This document shows, piece after piece, positions 24,826-36,750 of a DNA stretch of 64,000 nt (positions within the stretch are counted from its first letter, which is position 1; every line of letters starts with the position of its first letter). The notes below the pieces were generated by a model. The model was not told the DNA's origin. It saw nothing but the letters and a program-made list of their open reading frames with translations, and ran no database searches. Both the position numbers and the translations under genes were made by a program. The stretch comes from Malurus cyaneus samueli (taxonomy: Eukaryota; Chordata; Aves; Passeriformes; Maluridae). The DNA lies in assembly GCA_009741485.1 (NCBI GenBank), contig CM019218.1, positions 51,013,630 to 51,077,629 of the forward strand, written 5' to 3'.

Positions 24826-27800
24826 CTTCAAGGGGATGAAAAACAGAGAGGAGGGGGAAATTAAAAACATGGAAGAAGCAGCAAAATCCCGGCTCTCTCC
24901 CTGCCCTCCCTCAGCAAGGGAGGGAGAGATAAAGAGAGAACAGTTCCGTATTGTTCCGCGTGCTCAACTTGTACCCAAAGTCATGGCATTTATGAAATTC
25001 CAAACACTGGCCCGATTTACGCAATCTGGCAGCTCTCCGTGTTTTTTATTCCTGTTAACACTAACTATCAGGCCTTGCTATATAAGGCCAAGAGAAGTGC
25101 TAACTATATCCTGCAGAGAGAGCAAGTGAGGTGGGAGCAGCAGAGACCGAGGCTCCTGGAACATCTGATCCGTTTCCATAAAGGCCAAAGCGTTATTTAG
25201 AGCCGCGCGCCCGGCTCTTGGCACGGGCCACAGGGTGGGAAAACGCCTGGACTGTAATCGACCTGCGAGTTCCAAAATCCGCTCCCAAAAAAACCCACTG
25301 CTTCCCTCCCTAGTGGCTTCCGAGTTTAACCTCTCCTCCCTGCTCAGGGGAGAGAAATAAACAGTTTATGCAAGAAGAGAAACTTGAGCAAAAAGTCTCT
25401 TTTGCAATGAATTGAGCACAGAGTGGTCAGAGCTGGTGGAGCACCGGCTGCCCCAGAAATGTGACACTGGCTTCCAGCTATTCCTGCCCCAGCAGCTTTA
25501 ATATCAGGTACCAGGGTCCTGCATAAACCATGAAGAATTGACTGATCTCAAGTGCTGAGCATGCACACACCCACCCCTGTGTACTCACCTTTGTCACAGC
25601 TGAACGAGCGTTCCAACTGCAAAAGCAAAACTCTGTCAAGCCAACAAGTCTAACTTTCGTTTCCTAGGATTCCTTCACCCTCCCAAGCATTGCTTGTGAA
25701 TTTTAACTGCTTCCATTTAGTGCTGAAGAAACTCGTCAGTCTGAAGACTAAAAATTGATGCTGCAAGGGAACAATAAAGCAAAGCGCTCCGATAACGAGG
25801 CTCTGAAGTGCAGGGAGGATGTTTGGATGTGAAGAGGAAATCGCCTGCTTTGTGGACAGCGGCTCTGGGAAGCCAAGGCAAAGGAACCCTCCTTTCCGTG
25901 AGCAAAATAAAGAATTCTACTTTAACTAAAAGCAGCCTGTTAGCAGCAGCAGAGAGCCCAACTCAGCCCCCAGCAACTTTCCAGCACCAAGCCTGACCAA
26001 GGGATTTTCGAACACCAACACCTGTGGGGTTTGTGGTCTGTCCTCACACCAGAAATGGGCAGGAAAAGGGATGAATTACTCATTTGCCTTTGTGTGGGGG
26101 TCCCAGGAACCCCACGCCTGACGAGTATGGTGAGTCCCTGTCGCAGGCACAGGAAGGCCAGGAACAACCACAGCCCGCACTGCTCTCTGGGATCAAGTGA
26201 TGCAGGGGATTATCTCATCCTGGATCCTATGAGTTAGAGATTCCAGGACAGTGAAGTAGTTGTTGACTCTCTTGCACAGGCACATAAACCACCAGCTCAG
26301 TGTTTGGAGCTGCCAAGGGGAGGCAGGTCCCAGCGCTGGCTGAGGGGAGCCAGCAGCAGCACCCCAGATTACAGAGCTCAGTTACTCTGCATAAAGCTCT
26401 GAAGCTCCAGTGCTGGAGAGGAACCTCAGAGGACAAAGCTCAGAGGAGATCAGATGTGCTGTATTCACAGGACAGACTGGTACTAATGGATAAGGTGAGC
26501 AGGACAGCAGTGATGGAACAGTCACATAAACCTGTGGGGAAAGAAAAACTTTCGCAGTTTTTCTTCCCAACCTCTTTCTTTCGTTGGAAACCATTTCTTC
26601 CATGTCCCAGCTGAACCTTTACTGACATTTCTGCTGAAGGCAGAGAGGCGGCTGGCGAATGCCTGTGCCACGTGCTGTAACACTTGAGTCCAGCCAGAAC
26701 AAAGTGCTCCAATTCCAGCTCCAGCACCTCACAAAAGGGCTCCTGTTGGACAGGAATCCCAGCCACCCACTCATCAACAAGCTGAAGAGGGACTCTGAAA
26801 TACAGGGCAGCTGCCAGGGAAGGAAGGGATGGAGTGAGAGAAACAACACTTGCTGAGAAATCGTGAGGAACATCCTGAAGGAGACATTTCAGAGCCTGCC
26901 CTGAAAGGTGCAGACAGACAATGTGGAAAGTCATCTCACTCTTTTTGTCACTGAGGTGCACGTAGCAGGACATGCAGGGCTCTGCAGGCCTCTCCTTTAA
27001 TGGTATCTGAAAGAATCATCCTCCAGTTACACCCGAATTACACCCAGAGAGGCTCCTCAACACAGGGACTTCTGCTCAGCTCCTGTCACTGATTTTTATA
27101 CCCCAGCACAGATCACTTGACTGATCCTGACTTTTTCAGCCACAGCCTGCTGCAGCTCTCACCCATAGGAGAGGCTCTCCCAACCCTTCCTGGGATCAGG
27201 AGCCCCTCCTGGGTACAGACTGTCTGCTTCCCAGGGAGGATTCAAACAAGAGCTTCCCTGCCAGCAGCCTGAAGACTCCAAATAGGAAGCACTTCCCTAA
27301 ACACTCCATGCTAAGCTGTAACCGCCCTGCCTTGACTGGATTTCTTTCCCCAATATATCAACAGCAGGATTTGTCTCACGGCCCTGGATTAGGAGAATGA
27401 AGCTGTTACTGCAGCTGCTGCTTGCACAAGCTCCCCACCCTTCAAATTAGTGAGGGCATACAGCAGCCTCTGACTTGCACAGAAAAAGGCTCCCCGTGTT
27501 ACATCATGCCAGAATCTGTCAAGTGAGAAGCACGCAAATCTCCCTCCTGAGAAACAGAAGGCCAGAGGAGGAAGCTGGCCTTGAAGGGTGCAAAAATAAC
27601 CTTCACCTACAAACAGAACTGAAACACAGGCTCATTGCACAGCCAGGTACCAGGTATGGAAGCCAGCTGAGGATGGCACAGCACATTCCTGTGTTAGCCT
27701 CATCAAGCTCAGCCATTCCAGGCTGAGTTTATCCACCTGAACTTGTGCTCTTTTGCACTCCCCTCTTCAGAAAGGGCAATGAGACACTGTCCTGCTTAGA

Positions 27801-30544
27801 GAGATCATCAGTGTGACTGCATAGCAGCATGACAGCAGAAACACAGGCTTGGGCCTGGGATATGTAACAAGGGTCTGCCCTCTGTCCACGATAACACCAC
27901 AGATACATGGCCTGTGGGTTTATCCTGTCCTTCATCTCACAGCAAACCAAGAGCTTTCTGTCCCCAAACCTTTGTCTGCAATATCCAAGTGTCCCACAGA
28001 TCCCCAAAAGCAATGTTCACCCTGCTGTTGCAGCAGCCATATTCTGGCTCTCAGAAAAGTTTCTTCCCATCTCTCTGCAGCATGCTCTGACTTTGTGCTG
28101 CAAACCAGCGAGCTGGAATGAGCCAGCAACAATCACACTGCGCTGCTTGAACCAGTGTAACCACAAAGAAAACCTCTAACAGGAGGAAGGGTGATGCAGG
28201 GACTTCAAGCTGGGCTTCCTATGGAAGCAGCACAGAACAACCTCAACAGGCATCAATTTGTAGTAACTGCCAGAAGGCACTAAGTCACTCCTACCTGCAG
28301 CTGGTCACTGCTGACAGCACCTGGGGGTGATTCCTGAGAAGCCAAACAGACCAAAACTCAAAAGCTTTTCCACATTCACCCTCCATCAGGACTGTCAGGA
28401 GGCAGCAGGAGCTGAGAAGCCTCCTCTGGTCACTTCACACACATTCCCCTCCTCTCTTGCCTCATTTTCACGCCCCATTACAGGGCCTGAGTGCCCTGAC
28501 TTCGCCCATGTGACTGCACACCAAAGTGGATGGGAGAGTCTCCTCCTCTGCAGGAGGAGAGACTGCATTTGGCTTAAACCACTTCTGATACCCTGCCCAA
28601 AACATGAGGCCAACCTCTCCCAGTGCTCCAGCATGTGACAGCGAGCTGCTCTAACACACACAAAGGCCACCAAAGCCAGCGGATAATGCCACATTCATCT
28701 GCTTGCTGGACACAGAACAACTGGCAACCAGAGGAACAAAGGCAGCTATCACAGATGAAAGGCACCATTAAACCCGCATGCCTGAAATTCAGCCTTTCCG
28801 CTGCCCTGAAATGCCCTTTCAACAGCCACAAGAACCCAAGCCCTCCTCTCCTGACCAAAAGCTCCTCCAGAACTCATCCAGAAGGCCAGACCCTCAGACT
28901 GAGAGCCAAGAAGCAGTTCAAAGTCATGCTTCAGCCTGTTCTATTTCCTGGGATTGAGCTGCTTCCTTTGATGCTCCCGGACCCTTCTGATCCAGAGGTG
29001 GGAAAATTCTCCAATACCCCAAGGAAAGCTTCGGTCCCTCCCTCAGCTCCTGTTTAATTCTTTGCCAAAACAACTCTGCTACTCCCCAAATTTATCTTCT
29101 CCCCATTAGCCATAGTGCTGATTGCATTTAAAGAACAAGCAAGTGCTGGAAGATGAGGAAAAAGTCATCTGCATCCTTGAATTTCTCCCACTGCAATAGC
29201 AGGAAGGGCTGCAGGTTTGTTACCAACACAGAACCATTTTCATGGAGTGCAAACCATGAAGCCACAGCTTTGATCTTTCCAGCTCTACATCAAAAGATAG
29301 GACTCTGCTCTGGATCCATAACAGGATCCATAAAGATCTTCCTGCAACTTCTCCTGTCTTCAGGTGTTCGGGGGAAGAGATTTGCATCAAGAACACGCAG
29401 CTGCATTACTCTGGTTTTATTTTAAGCTGACACATAATTAGGATACACCTCCACTCTTACCAATCACGCCTGAACACAGCAGCCAGGGGAAGGAGCAGAA
29501 CAGCTGGAATAGCTCGTGCTTGAATAACCAGCAATAGCTGCTGAAAGCCTGAAAGCCCTGGCCCAGTGGCTGTTGCCCAAGGACTGTTCCTGGCCCAGAC
29601 TGCAAAGCACCAACCTGAAAGGCTCACAAATTTTGTTTCTGGCAGTGAGGGGTTTGGCAAGTGCTGGTGGGAATGCAGTGACCTCTTGTGCCACCCTGGA
29701 GCAGCCAGGAGAGCAGCACGACTCGAGCAATGATAACTATCACGCTGCAAGGAAGGGAAAAAAGTTGCAGGTCTGACAAGGCAGTCAATGAGCCATCACC
29801 TTGACTCCTCGTTAGCCCTGTCCATCCTCAAAGGGAGAGGTGGTTTCACTGTGAGAATCCAAACTATATCCACTCAAAATTCCTGCTCAGGACTTGTGAA
29901 TAAAGCTGGAAATCTCTTCCCTCTAAACAAATCTTTTGTTGTTATTGTTGAAGGAAAGCCAAAAAGCCAACAACAGCCAAACACAAGAGACAAGGTGTTC
30001 CCAGATGCTTTGCAAAACACAAAGGTCCTTCTGCAGGAGGAGAGACTGTGCATCCCATGGATTTCAGTCAGTTCTGGTTCTTGCTCTACACATTTTTGTT
30101 TTCCTCCTCCATTAGTTTCCATCTCAAATTAGCTCTAACACAAAGCAGGATGTTGACTTTACAGCAGGACAGAGAAAGCTGCAGCACCAGCTGGATGGAG
30201 AACACGGCTCACTGCAACACTCACATTGCTCATCTCTCCTGCAATAAGAAGGCACAGCCTCCAGCCTCTCACCCTGTGCCTTTGCTTGGCAGGCACAAGA
30301 TGTGGGCATTTCTGAGGTCACACGGTGGATCCCTGCAATCTCTGAACTGTCCCAGAGCGGAGCTGCCCTTCCTCTGTGTACACCCTGTACAGGAACGTTC
30401 AGAGCTCTCCTTTCCACAGAGATTACCAGGAAACACAACAATCACCCTCCAGCCCCCACCCAGCAAAGAATTCCATTGTTCCACTTGCCCTCTGCCCTTC
30501 ATGTTTTCCTGAAGTGCATGCAAGCTTTTTGGATGGTCACTCAC
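24826..30544 (-). other. ANKS1A: ANKS1A intron between exons 10 and 11
   Basis: A 5.7-kb intron whose only notable content is the candidate 28-bp mini-exon at 25589-25616. I recognise no repeats or other coding sequence in it. Confidence 0.85.
25589..25616 (-). CDS. ANKS1A: Candidate 28-bp ANKS1A mini-exon, phase-equivalent to exon 10
   Basis: Twenty-eight bases encode LERSFSCDK plus one base. They sit between a good acceptor (GTTTTGCTTTTGCAG|T) and a near-perfect donor (AAAG|GTGAGTAC). The exon starts in phase 0 and ends in phase 1, the same as the exon at 30545-30662, and joins in frame to the exon ending at 24825 (K, then a split Asp, then HRR). If included after exon 10, the frame shifts and meets a TGA within seven codons. 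It could therefore replace exon 10 as a mutually exclusive alternative, or act as a poison exon when added. I do not recall this peptide in human ANKS1A. The evidence is splice signals and phase only. Confidence 0.5.
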
Positions 30545-30662
30545 CTTTTGTTTTCCTGTCCACTGCAACCGGCTTTTTAGTTTCTGCTGTAAGCAACAGC
30601 TCGTAGGGGTGTTCCTCTTCCTCAGCTCCACTTCCCCTGCTCTTCCCCCGGGCAGCAGAGGC
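30545..30662 (-). CDS. ANKS1A: ANKS1A exon 10: linker with conserved [13 protein letters not shown]
   Basis: A 118-bp exon: 39 codons plus one base, phase 0 to phase 1. It opens ASAARGKSRGSGAEEEEHPY and continues [19 protein letters not shown]. Human has [31 protein letters not shown] at the same place, so the [13 protein letters not shown] core is diagnostic; the bird appears to carry about eight extra residues (GKSRGSGA) before the acidic run. The donor AAAAG|GTGAGT is strong. The acceptor is placed at CCATCAG|GCC, which fits the phase of the preceding exon. About nine human residues just before GSAAR (VLSMRPRIH) have no clear counterpart, so the 5' boundary is less certain than the 3' one. 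Confidence 0.88.
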
Positions 30663-31273
30663 CTGATGGAGAACAGCACAATGTGGTGCTCTGCAAAGCA
30701 ATGCTTTGTCCCAGCAAAAACCCCACAGCCTCTATGCCATGGGTTAAGCAAAGAATTGGCAGAGGCAACACCTTCACACAAAATGTAATACCCCGCTTTG
30801 ATTTTTTTTAACTCCCTCAAAAAAAACCCACTCAAACCCCTTTAATTTTTAGTATTTCAGGCTGCTGACAGCTTTCCAGTACTGACCAACTGTGCGAGGG
30901 CTGCAGACAGTCTGGAGGGGGAAAGAGCTGAGACCGTTATTCCTGTTCATCCCAACTCAGACTCGCTGTTGCTACTGGAATTTGCATCGTCATTCACTTT
31001 TTAGCTGCTGGCCCTATTAGGAGAGGGCTGAAAAGAACAAAAGCCCAAATCCCTGCCACCCTCTCTGGCATCTCAGATCCAGCATTTCTAACTTTGGGAT
31101 GCATGGCACATTCAGAACTAAAGAGACCTCAGGCAGCACTGTATGAACTCAGTTTAACTTCAGGCTGTGCAGCAATGATTATGCTCATTTAAATCCCCCC
31201 AAAACCTCTACTTAGAGCTGGTTTGTAACCCTGGCAGACTCTCCCTGAGCTGCTCTGGAAAGCCACCATCCAT

Positions 31274-31376
31274 GTGCAGGGATGAGGCTGTGGTGCAGGA
31301 TCCAGGGATGAGGTTTTGGTGCAGGATCCAGGGATGAGGCTGTGGTGCAGGATCCAGGGATGAGGCTGTGGTGCAG
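31274..31376 (+). repeat. 26-bp minisatellite, about four copies
   Basis: A 26-bp unit containing GATCCAGGGATGAGGCTGTG is repeated about four times with few differences (one copy has GGTTTTGG). It lies just upstream of the CR1 3' end in the same intron. Confidence 0.9.
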
Positions 31377-31635
31377 ATTCACGAATGCTGGTCTGCATCA
31401 ATGCCAAGGATGACAGGCACTGGATGCCCTCGTGTGCCATGCCAGTGCTGATGGGGCTGAACTGGCCACCAGGGCACCCTGCTGGCACAGTCAGCTGCCT
31501 TTCAGCACCATCTCCTGGCCACATCCTGGCAGGTTGATGCAACCCTGTCCCTGGAACTCAACATGACCCAGGACTGTGCCCCAAGAGGCTCCAAGAGAGC
31601 TGGGGAGGGGCATGGAGTGATAGAAAATTGTGAAT

Positions 31636-31769
31636 GCCTTGGAAGTGTTCAAGATCAGGTTGGATGGGGCTTGGAGCAACCTGGTCTAGTGGAAGATGTC
31701 CTTGTCCATGGCAGGGGGTGGAACTGGATGATCTTTAAGGTGCCTTCCAACCCAAACCATTCTGTGATC
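31636..31769 (+). mobile_element. CR1 LINE fragment (3' end), plus orientation
   Basis: The sense-orientation CR1 3' end is recognisable by CAGGTTGGATGGGGCTTGGA, GCAACCTGGTCTAGTGGAAG, a GGTGGAACTGGATGATCTTT stretch and CCTTCCAACCCAAACCATTC followed by TGTGAT. It is heavily 5'-truncated and antisense to ANKS1A. The 5' limit is approximate. Confidence 0.9.
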
Positions 31770-32568
31770 CCATGTGTGACAATACCCAACCACAGCAGGA
31801 CAAACCCAAGCCAGAAAGCAAAAAATTCCTATCTGTTGGCAGGATGGGGAAGAACAGGTCTGAACAAAACATGGCCCCAGGGAGGGCTTCTACTGCTCAA
31901 CCCTCCCCGGAACCTGCCACTGCCTTGCCAGCAGAGCACACAGCACCTCCTGCTTCTCCCCAAAGTGAAAGCACCAGAGCTGCTCTGAGGGCAAACTGGT
32001 ACCTACCTGATTGCAACCCAGCCAGGAGCTCTGGAAGCTCAATGAGTCTTGGAGAGGCTCAAGAGCCAAGAGCCAGCAGCACAGACAGGATTCTGACATC
32101 CACGTGCTGTTCTGCATGAGCCCAGCTGGCTTTTAAAGTGACTTTCCCAATGGGAGGAAAGAGGCCATGTCTGGCATGGGAAGTATTTATTCTACCTGCT
32201 TCGAGCAGGAGCTGCCAGGCAGACCTGCTCCTTTCCAGGTGAAGGAGCTCATAATGAGCAAATTAGGGGAAAATTTCTGACCAGATGGTGGCACAAAACC
32301 ATCAGACCAGAACAGCAGGTAACAGGTTCCTGCCAGTGATCTTGGAAGAGTCCTGCCCAGCAGCAGCCTGTTAGCACAGCAGCAGCCTGGACCTTCAGCC
32401 AGGCTCTGGTGCTCTCCTGACACTCCTGCAGATGACGATTCCTATGCTGTCCTCTTTAAATGCACCAAAGGCAGGAGCTCTCTAGCAGCACACAGTTCCC
32501 AGCTTTTGCTTTGGGAACTTTCACAAACGTGGTTACACTTGATTTTCTCCATCTCTCATCCTCCCAAG

Positions 32569-32867
32569 TGTCGCTGCTGGCTAAACAGCGACAATAAAGA
32601 ATAGATACAAGATACATAAAAGTGGGTGAAAAAAATAGAAAGAAAGAAAGAAGGAGTTTATTGTGGGACAAGCTACTTTTATCTACTTTAGTAACTAGAG
32701 TACACGTTTGTGTCAAACATACATTGGTTAAGAGATAGCTGTTTAATTAGTAATTAGAATATAATTGGTGAGTTTGCAAAAGCTACAGTATTAGTAATGC
32801 TTATAATTTTCAGCTACTTGCGTTATTAATTTTACATTCTAATCTGCTTTTTTTCAAGAATACAACA
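32569..32867 (-). mobile_element. Endogenous retrovirus LTR, minus orientation, with short 3' internal remnant
   Basis: On the minus strand a purine tract (GAAGGAGGAA, 32868-32877) directly precedes TGTTGTATTCTTG, and the element ends in GCGACA. Its 299 bp are thus bounded by imperfect inverted ends (TGTTG / CGACA). An AATAAA signal (32657-32662) lies toward the 3' end. The segment is far more AT-rich than its surroundings. I infer a 3' LTR left by a truncated provirus; AT-rich remnant sequence continues to about 32960. I see no retroviral gene and cannot name the family. It is an old, non-coding relic in the same orientation as the host gene. Confidence 0.6.
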
Positions 32868-35123
32868 TTCCTCCTTCATGTAAACAATTAACATTTTTTT
32901 TTTTTTTTTTTTAACTTCAATCATACACAATAATTATCTAAGTTTTAAAATTAAAGTCTGTGGGCCCCCGTTCCCCCACACCCAAGCTCTATAGAGTTGC
33001 AGACTCAAATTCACTCAAAAACAAAGAGCATTACTGGAGAACCCTATTTGCTCTGTGGGCTCTGTGACCAGCAGCAACACCATCAAGTAAAGCTTTCTTC
33101 CCATTCAGCCTTCAATTCTTCAGCTGTGTTGTTTGCATGTATAAATGTTCATTACTAGCAAAGCCCAAAAATAAGATGCTCTGAATAATGAGGATGCTCT
33201 TTAAGGTGTACTTAATCCACAGCAGAGGACTTTGAAAGACTTTTCAAAGGATAACTCATCTCTTCCTCTCCACTCCCTCCCCAGAGCTGCAGACCAAACT
33301 CCTGGAGCCAACGTGGCGCCTTGTCCTTGATCTGCACTTCCCTTCCGGAGACAAGCAGTAAACAACTGGAACTGAAGTTTTAATTTGACAATGCAGACTC
33401 TTACTCAGCTCCAAACCCAGAAGGTTTCTGCAGATAGTGAAAGGCACCACTCAAGCACCTCCACACAATCAGCTCCTTTCCTTTGCCTGTTTGTACCAAT
33501 GTTTTTCTGTGATGAAAGTGAAGTTTCTTGTTTACGCTCATCTGTTTTGACTGATAGCCCCAGTTTGGCAAAGGAATAAAAAGACTACTTTGGAAAACCA
33601 GAATTTGGCCCAACCCCAGAATACTCAATGACTAAGTGTCCTGGCTGCAATGGGAGAGTAGGGATAGAGGGTGGCAGATTGGGATGCTGCAGCAGAATGT
33701 TTACAGCATTCCCAGAGCATGTGCACAACCCAGGGAGAACACGCACTGAGGTGCTAAAAGATGGGAAAGAGCCAGAAGAGCAGAGCAGGCCAGGAAGAGC
33801 AAGCAAAAGAAAAGGACCAGCCCCAAACTCCTCATCACTATGTCCAAAAGGTCATTTCCATGCAGCCACATGCTCCCTGTAAGTTTTGTCACTGAAGCTG
33901 GTCACAATTCAAGGTCTCCCCAGCGAGTCACTCTGCCATTTGCCAGCAAGATTCCCTTTAATGGATTGTGCTTCCAAAGCCATTAGAGGCAGGACAACAC
34001 AGCAGGTGTTTGGTAATTAAACATGGCAAGAAAGCTCAGCAGGAACGGTCAGGGCACGTTTCCCTCCCTCGTGTTTACTGTCATAAACAAGTTCTGCTTC
34101 TCAATTATGCCATGACCTGCTGCCCAGCTCTCCTCTGCCAGAGCCAGGCACAGGACTGGTCATCACTCCCTGCATTTGAAAGAGGGATCAGCCCACAATG
34201 TCACATCCCAGTTTCTCTGTTCACACATGGCTCAGAGTTTACTCCCTCTCTGGAGTCAGTTTTATTATAACAGGCCATGTTCTCATGTCTCGTGTGGATT
34301 AGATATACTCCAGGAAACAGATCTCATTTATGCCTTGCACAACTCCAGCAGATGAGCACATTCAAAGAAAGCACCTGCTGAACCAGAGCCTGCTCCAACA
34401 GCAGAGGTGACACACGCTCCACAAGCCTCACATCCAACCCACTGCCTTTGGGAGAGAACAGAAATCCACCAGATTTGGATTTGCTTTGAAGGTTTTTCTG
34501 GGTGTCACATTTGTAGTTTCCCACAGCCATGTCTCCCAAAGAGTCCACACTTCTGAGGTTCACAGGCAGGTGAATGAGATGAGCAACAGAAAGCCCAGGA
34601 GCAAACATAAGGAATGGGAGAGCTTGAGTTCCATCAGAAAGCAGCTCACATGCACTGACCCTTGCAGAAGGCAGCTTTAACACGTGCTGGGCCAGATCCT
34701 CAGCTGAATTCAAGCCCCTGATCCCTGCTCATGTCAGTGGAACCCACAAGCCCACACAGCTCCTCCACAGCTGGGAGCTCAGAGGAAGCAGGAACTCATG
34801 GCCCCTCTGTGTTTAAGATGCTTGTGGTGGGATCATTACTAGTGGGCAATGGTCCACATCACAACGTGGGTCAGAAAAATCTCTTCCTAAGGGAATTCTC
34901 AGCCAAGAATAGGAAAGTAAGGCTGAAGGTCAACTCTGAGGTGCCCTGGAAGAACCGGACAAAGGAAGTTCCCATGGCAAGGGACAGCAGCAATGCTGAG
35001 TGAGGGAATACTTCACATTCACAGCCCAACGAGCACAGGAGCATCCTTGGCTCCTCCCAAACGATTAAAACTGATGTGTGAACCACTCTTCCATGAAAAC
35101 ACCCCAGAGCAAGCCCCATGTAC

Positions 35124-35216
35124 CTCACAGGGAGTACTGTGACCTGTCTTCTTCTCCACATTCTGCTCCTCCTCTTCATCAGGCGGGGGCTTGGCCGGTG
35201 GGGGAGGACGTTCTCT
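35124..35216 (-). CDS. ANKS1A: ANKS1A exon 9: proline-rich, acidic linker
   Basis: A 93-bp exon of 31 codons, phase 0 to phase 0 as drawn. It reads RERPPPPAKPPPDEEEEQNV and then EKKTGHSTPCE. The RERPPPPAKPPPDEEEE core matches human ANKS1A; PPPPAKPPP is a possible SH3 or WW ligand. After EKK the bird sequence (TGHSTPCE) no longer resembles human (YFPLTASE) although spacing to the final Glu is equal. The donor GAG|GTACAT is mediocre. An alternative donor 20 bp earlier (ACAG|GTCACA) would end in phase 1, which does not fit the next exon. The acceptor CCGCAG|AGA is clear, so the 5' end is firm and the 3' end less so. Confidence 0.88.
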
Positions 35217-36750
35217 CTGCGGGTGAGACAAGCATTGTCAGCTGTGCTGGTGCAGCTCTGTGTCCCTTCTGCTCCCACCAGCTCCATGTCCCCACTGGAT
35301 GTAGCAAGGACCTCTTCAAATCAATCTGGGTGGAGCAGTTCAGCCCTGAAGGCTGGGCAATGACTGCTGCCTTTCCTCCTCCTCCTCAGGACACCTATCT
35401 TTTCACACAGGTTTCAGAATTGCCAGACCAGCATTTCCATGGCACTACACAAGGGAGTGAGCAATGAGCTGATGGTGAGAAAGGGCTTGTGGCTTAGTGA
35501 AATTGATGCTAGAGGTACCTTTTATAGGGCAAAACTCTAGAGATCACGAAACAATGCTAAAATGTGCTGCTCTGATATCCCGGGATTGCCCCTGGGCAGC
35601 TGGAGCTGCTGCCTGGTCCCAAGCCAAGCACATCCCAGGCCACCTCTTGCCCAGCCACAGCTCCATCTAATGGCAAAGGGAGCAGCAGAGCTGCACTGCT
35701 CAGATTCAGCAGGTCTGGGGAGAAACTCTAGCGAGTTACTGGAGCACTTCCCTCTTCCTGCTCTCTTTCACTGCAGCTCAGCCTCTCACCTTTCCTTCCT
35801 TGCGACAGAGCTGAGCTTATTTCACACCAGACACCATCAGCACAGGACAATGACAAGATTTGATCAGTAACAGGACACTGCACCCAGTACTGCAACCCTG
35901 ACAGATTTGGTCAAAAAGTCCATCACCCAAAGCATTTGTCTCATTTCTACTCCACTCGTTGTCAGCATAAGCCAAAGGCTGCACCTCTTTGCAGAATGGG
36001 GAACCATGGTTACTGCGCCCCCAGCAGTTTAATTGTTCACTGCTGCTCTGCCTTTTGTCCAAAAATGCCTCCACAGAGTAGGCTTTGGAAAATCAATCAG
36101 AACATGAAGCCTGAAGCTGACCCAGCACTGCAGGGCCCGTGTCCCATCTGCCCCACAGCAGCCTTCCCACCGATAGCTATCGGGCCAGCAGATGCAGCTG
36201 ACAGAAGGTGAGGAAGACTTCTCTGGGGACAGGTCCAGGAGCTCTGTGCTGCCTTGTAAAGCCTGGAGTTCCCTCTACAGAGCTCTGCAAGTAATACATA
36301 AAAACCCCCTTCCACTGCCAAGTAGTATCCAACAGATTATTCTTACAGATAATTTCCTGAGAGCCTCAGCTTTGGCAAAGCAGTGAGCAAGACACGAGAA
36401 AAAAGCTCTACAAAAGTTTCCAGAACTTTTTTTCTGGACAAGAAGTCAGCCTTCTGTGAAATGCAATCTCCTGACACATCAAGATTCACTGGAACCAGTA
36501 TCCAACTGCCAGAAAAGAGAAGGATGGAACACCAGGTGAAACTCAGGCACAAAGAAGCAGCTGCTTGTAGGCAATACCTGGGGCTATTGCCTGTGAGCAA
36601 ACCAGGGGAGAAGGAGAGGCACCTGCCTGCTCTAATCATTGTCAGGGAAGGATTTAAAGATTTCCTCAAGCTGGGGGTGCAAAACCTGACCTTGCAGGTC
36701 AACCCCCTGTGCCTCGAGGGCAAGCAGGGTGAGCACACACAGCTACGTAC
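35217..36750 (-). other. ANKS1A: ANKS1A intron between exons 8 and 9
   Basis: A 1.5-kb intron with clear splice signals at both ends. I see no exon, repeat or RNA gene inside. Confidence 0.85.

Larger units (their letters stand above)
30663..35123 (-). other. ANKS1A: ANKS1A intron between exons 9 and 10, rich in repeats
   Basis: A 4.5-kb intron holding a 26-bp minisatellite (31274-31376), a CR1 3' end (about 31636-31769), and an LTR with a strip of retroviral 3' internal sequence (32569 to about 32960) that includes a T19 run (32894-32912). From 33000 to 35123 I see nothing definite, and no exon matching the human VLSMRPRIH segment. Confidence 0.85.

Noticed and set aside
33290..33340. Possible retroviral primer-binding site near a TGGCGCC sequence
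   Set aside because: It is not preceded by an LTR-like end on either strand and does not match a primer-binding site I can name.
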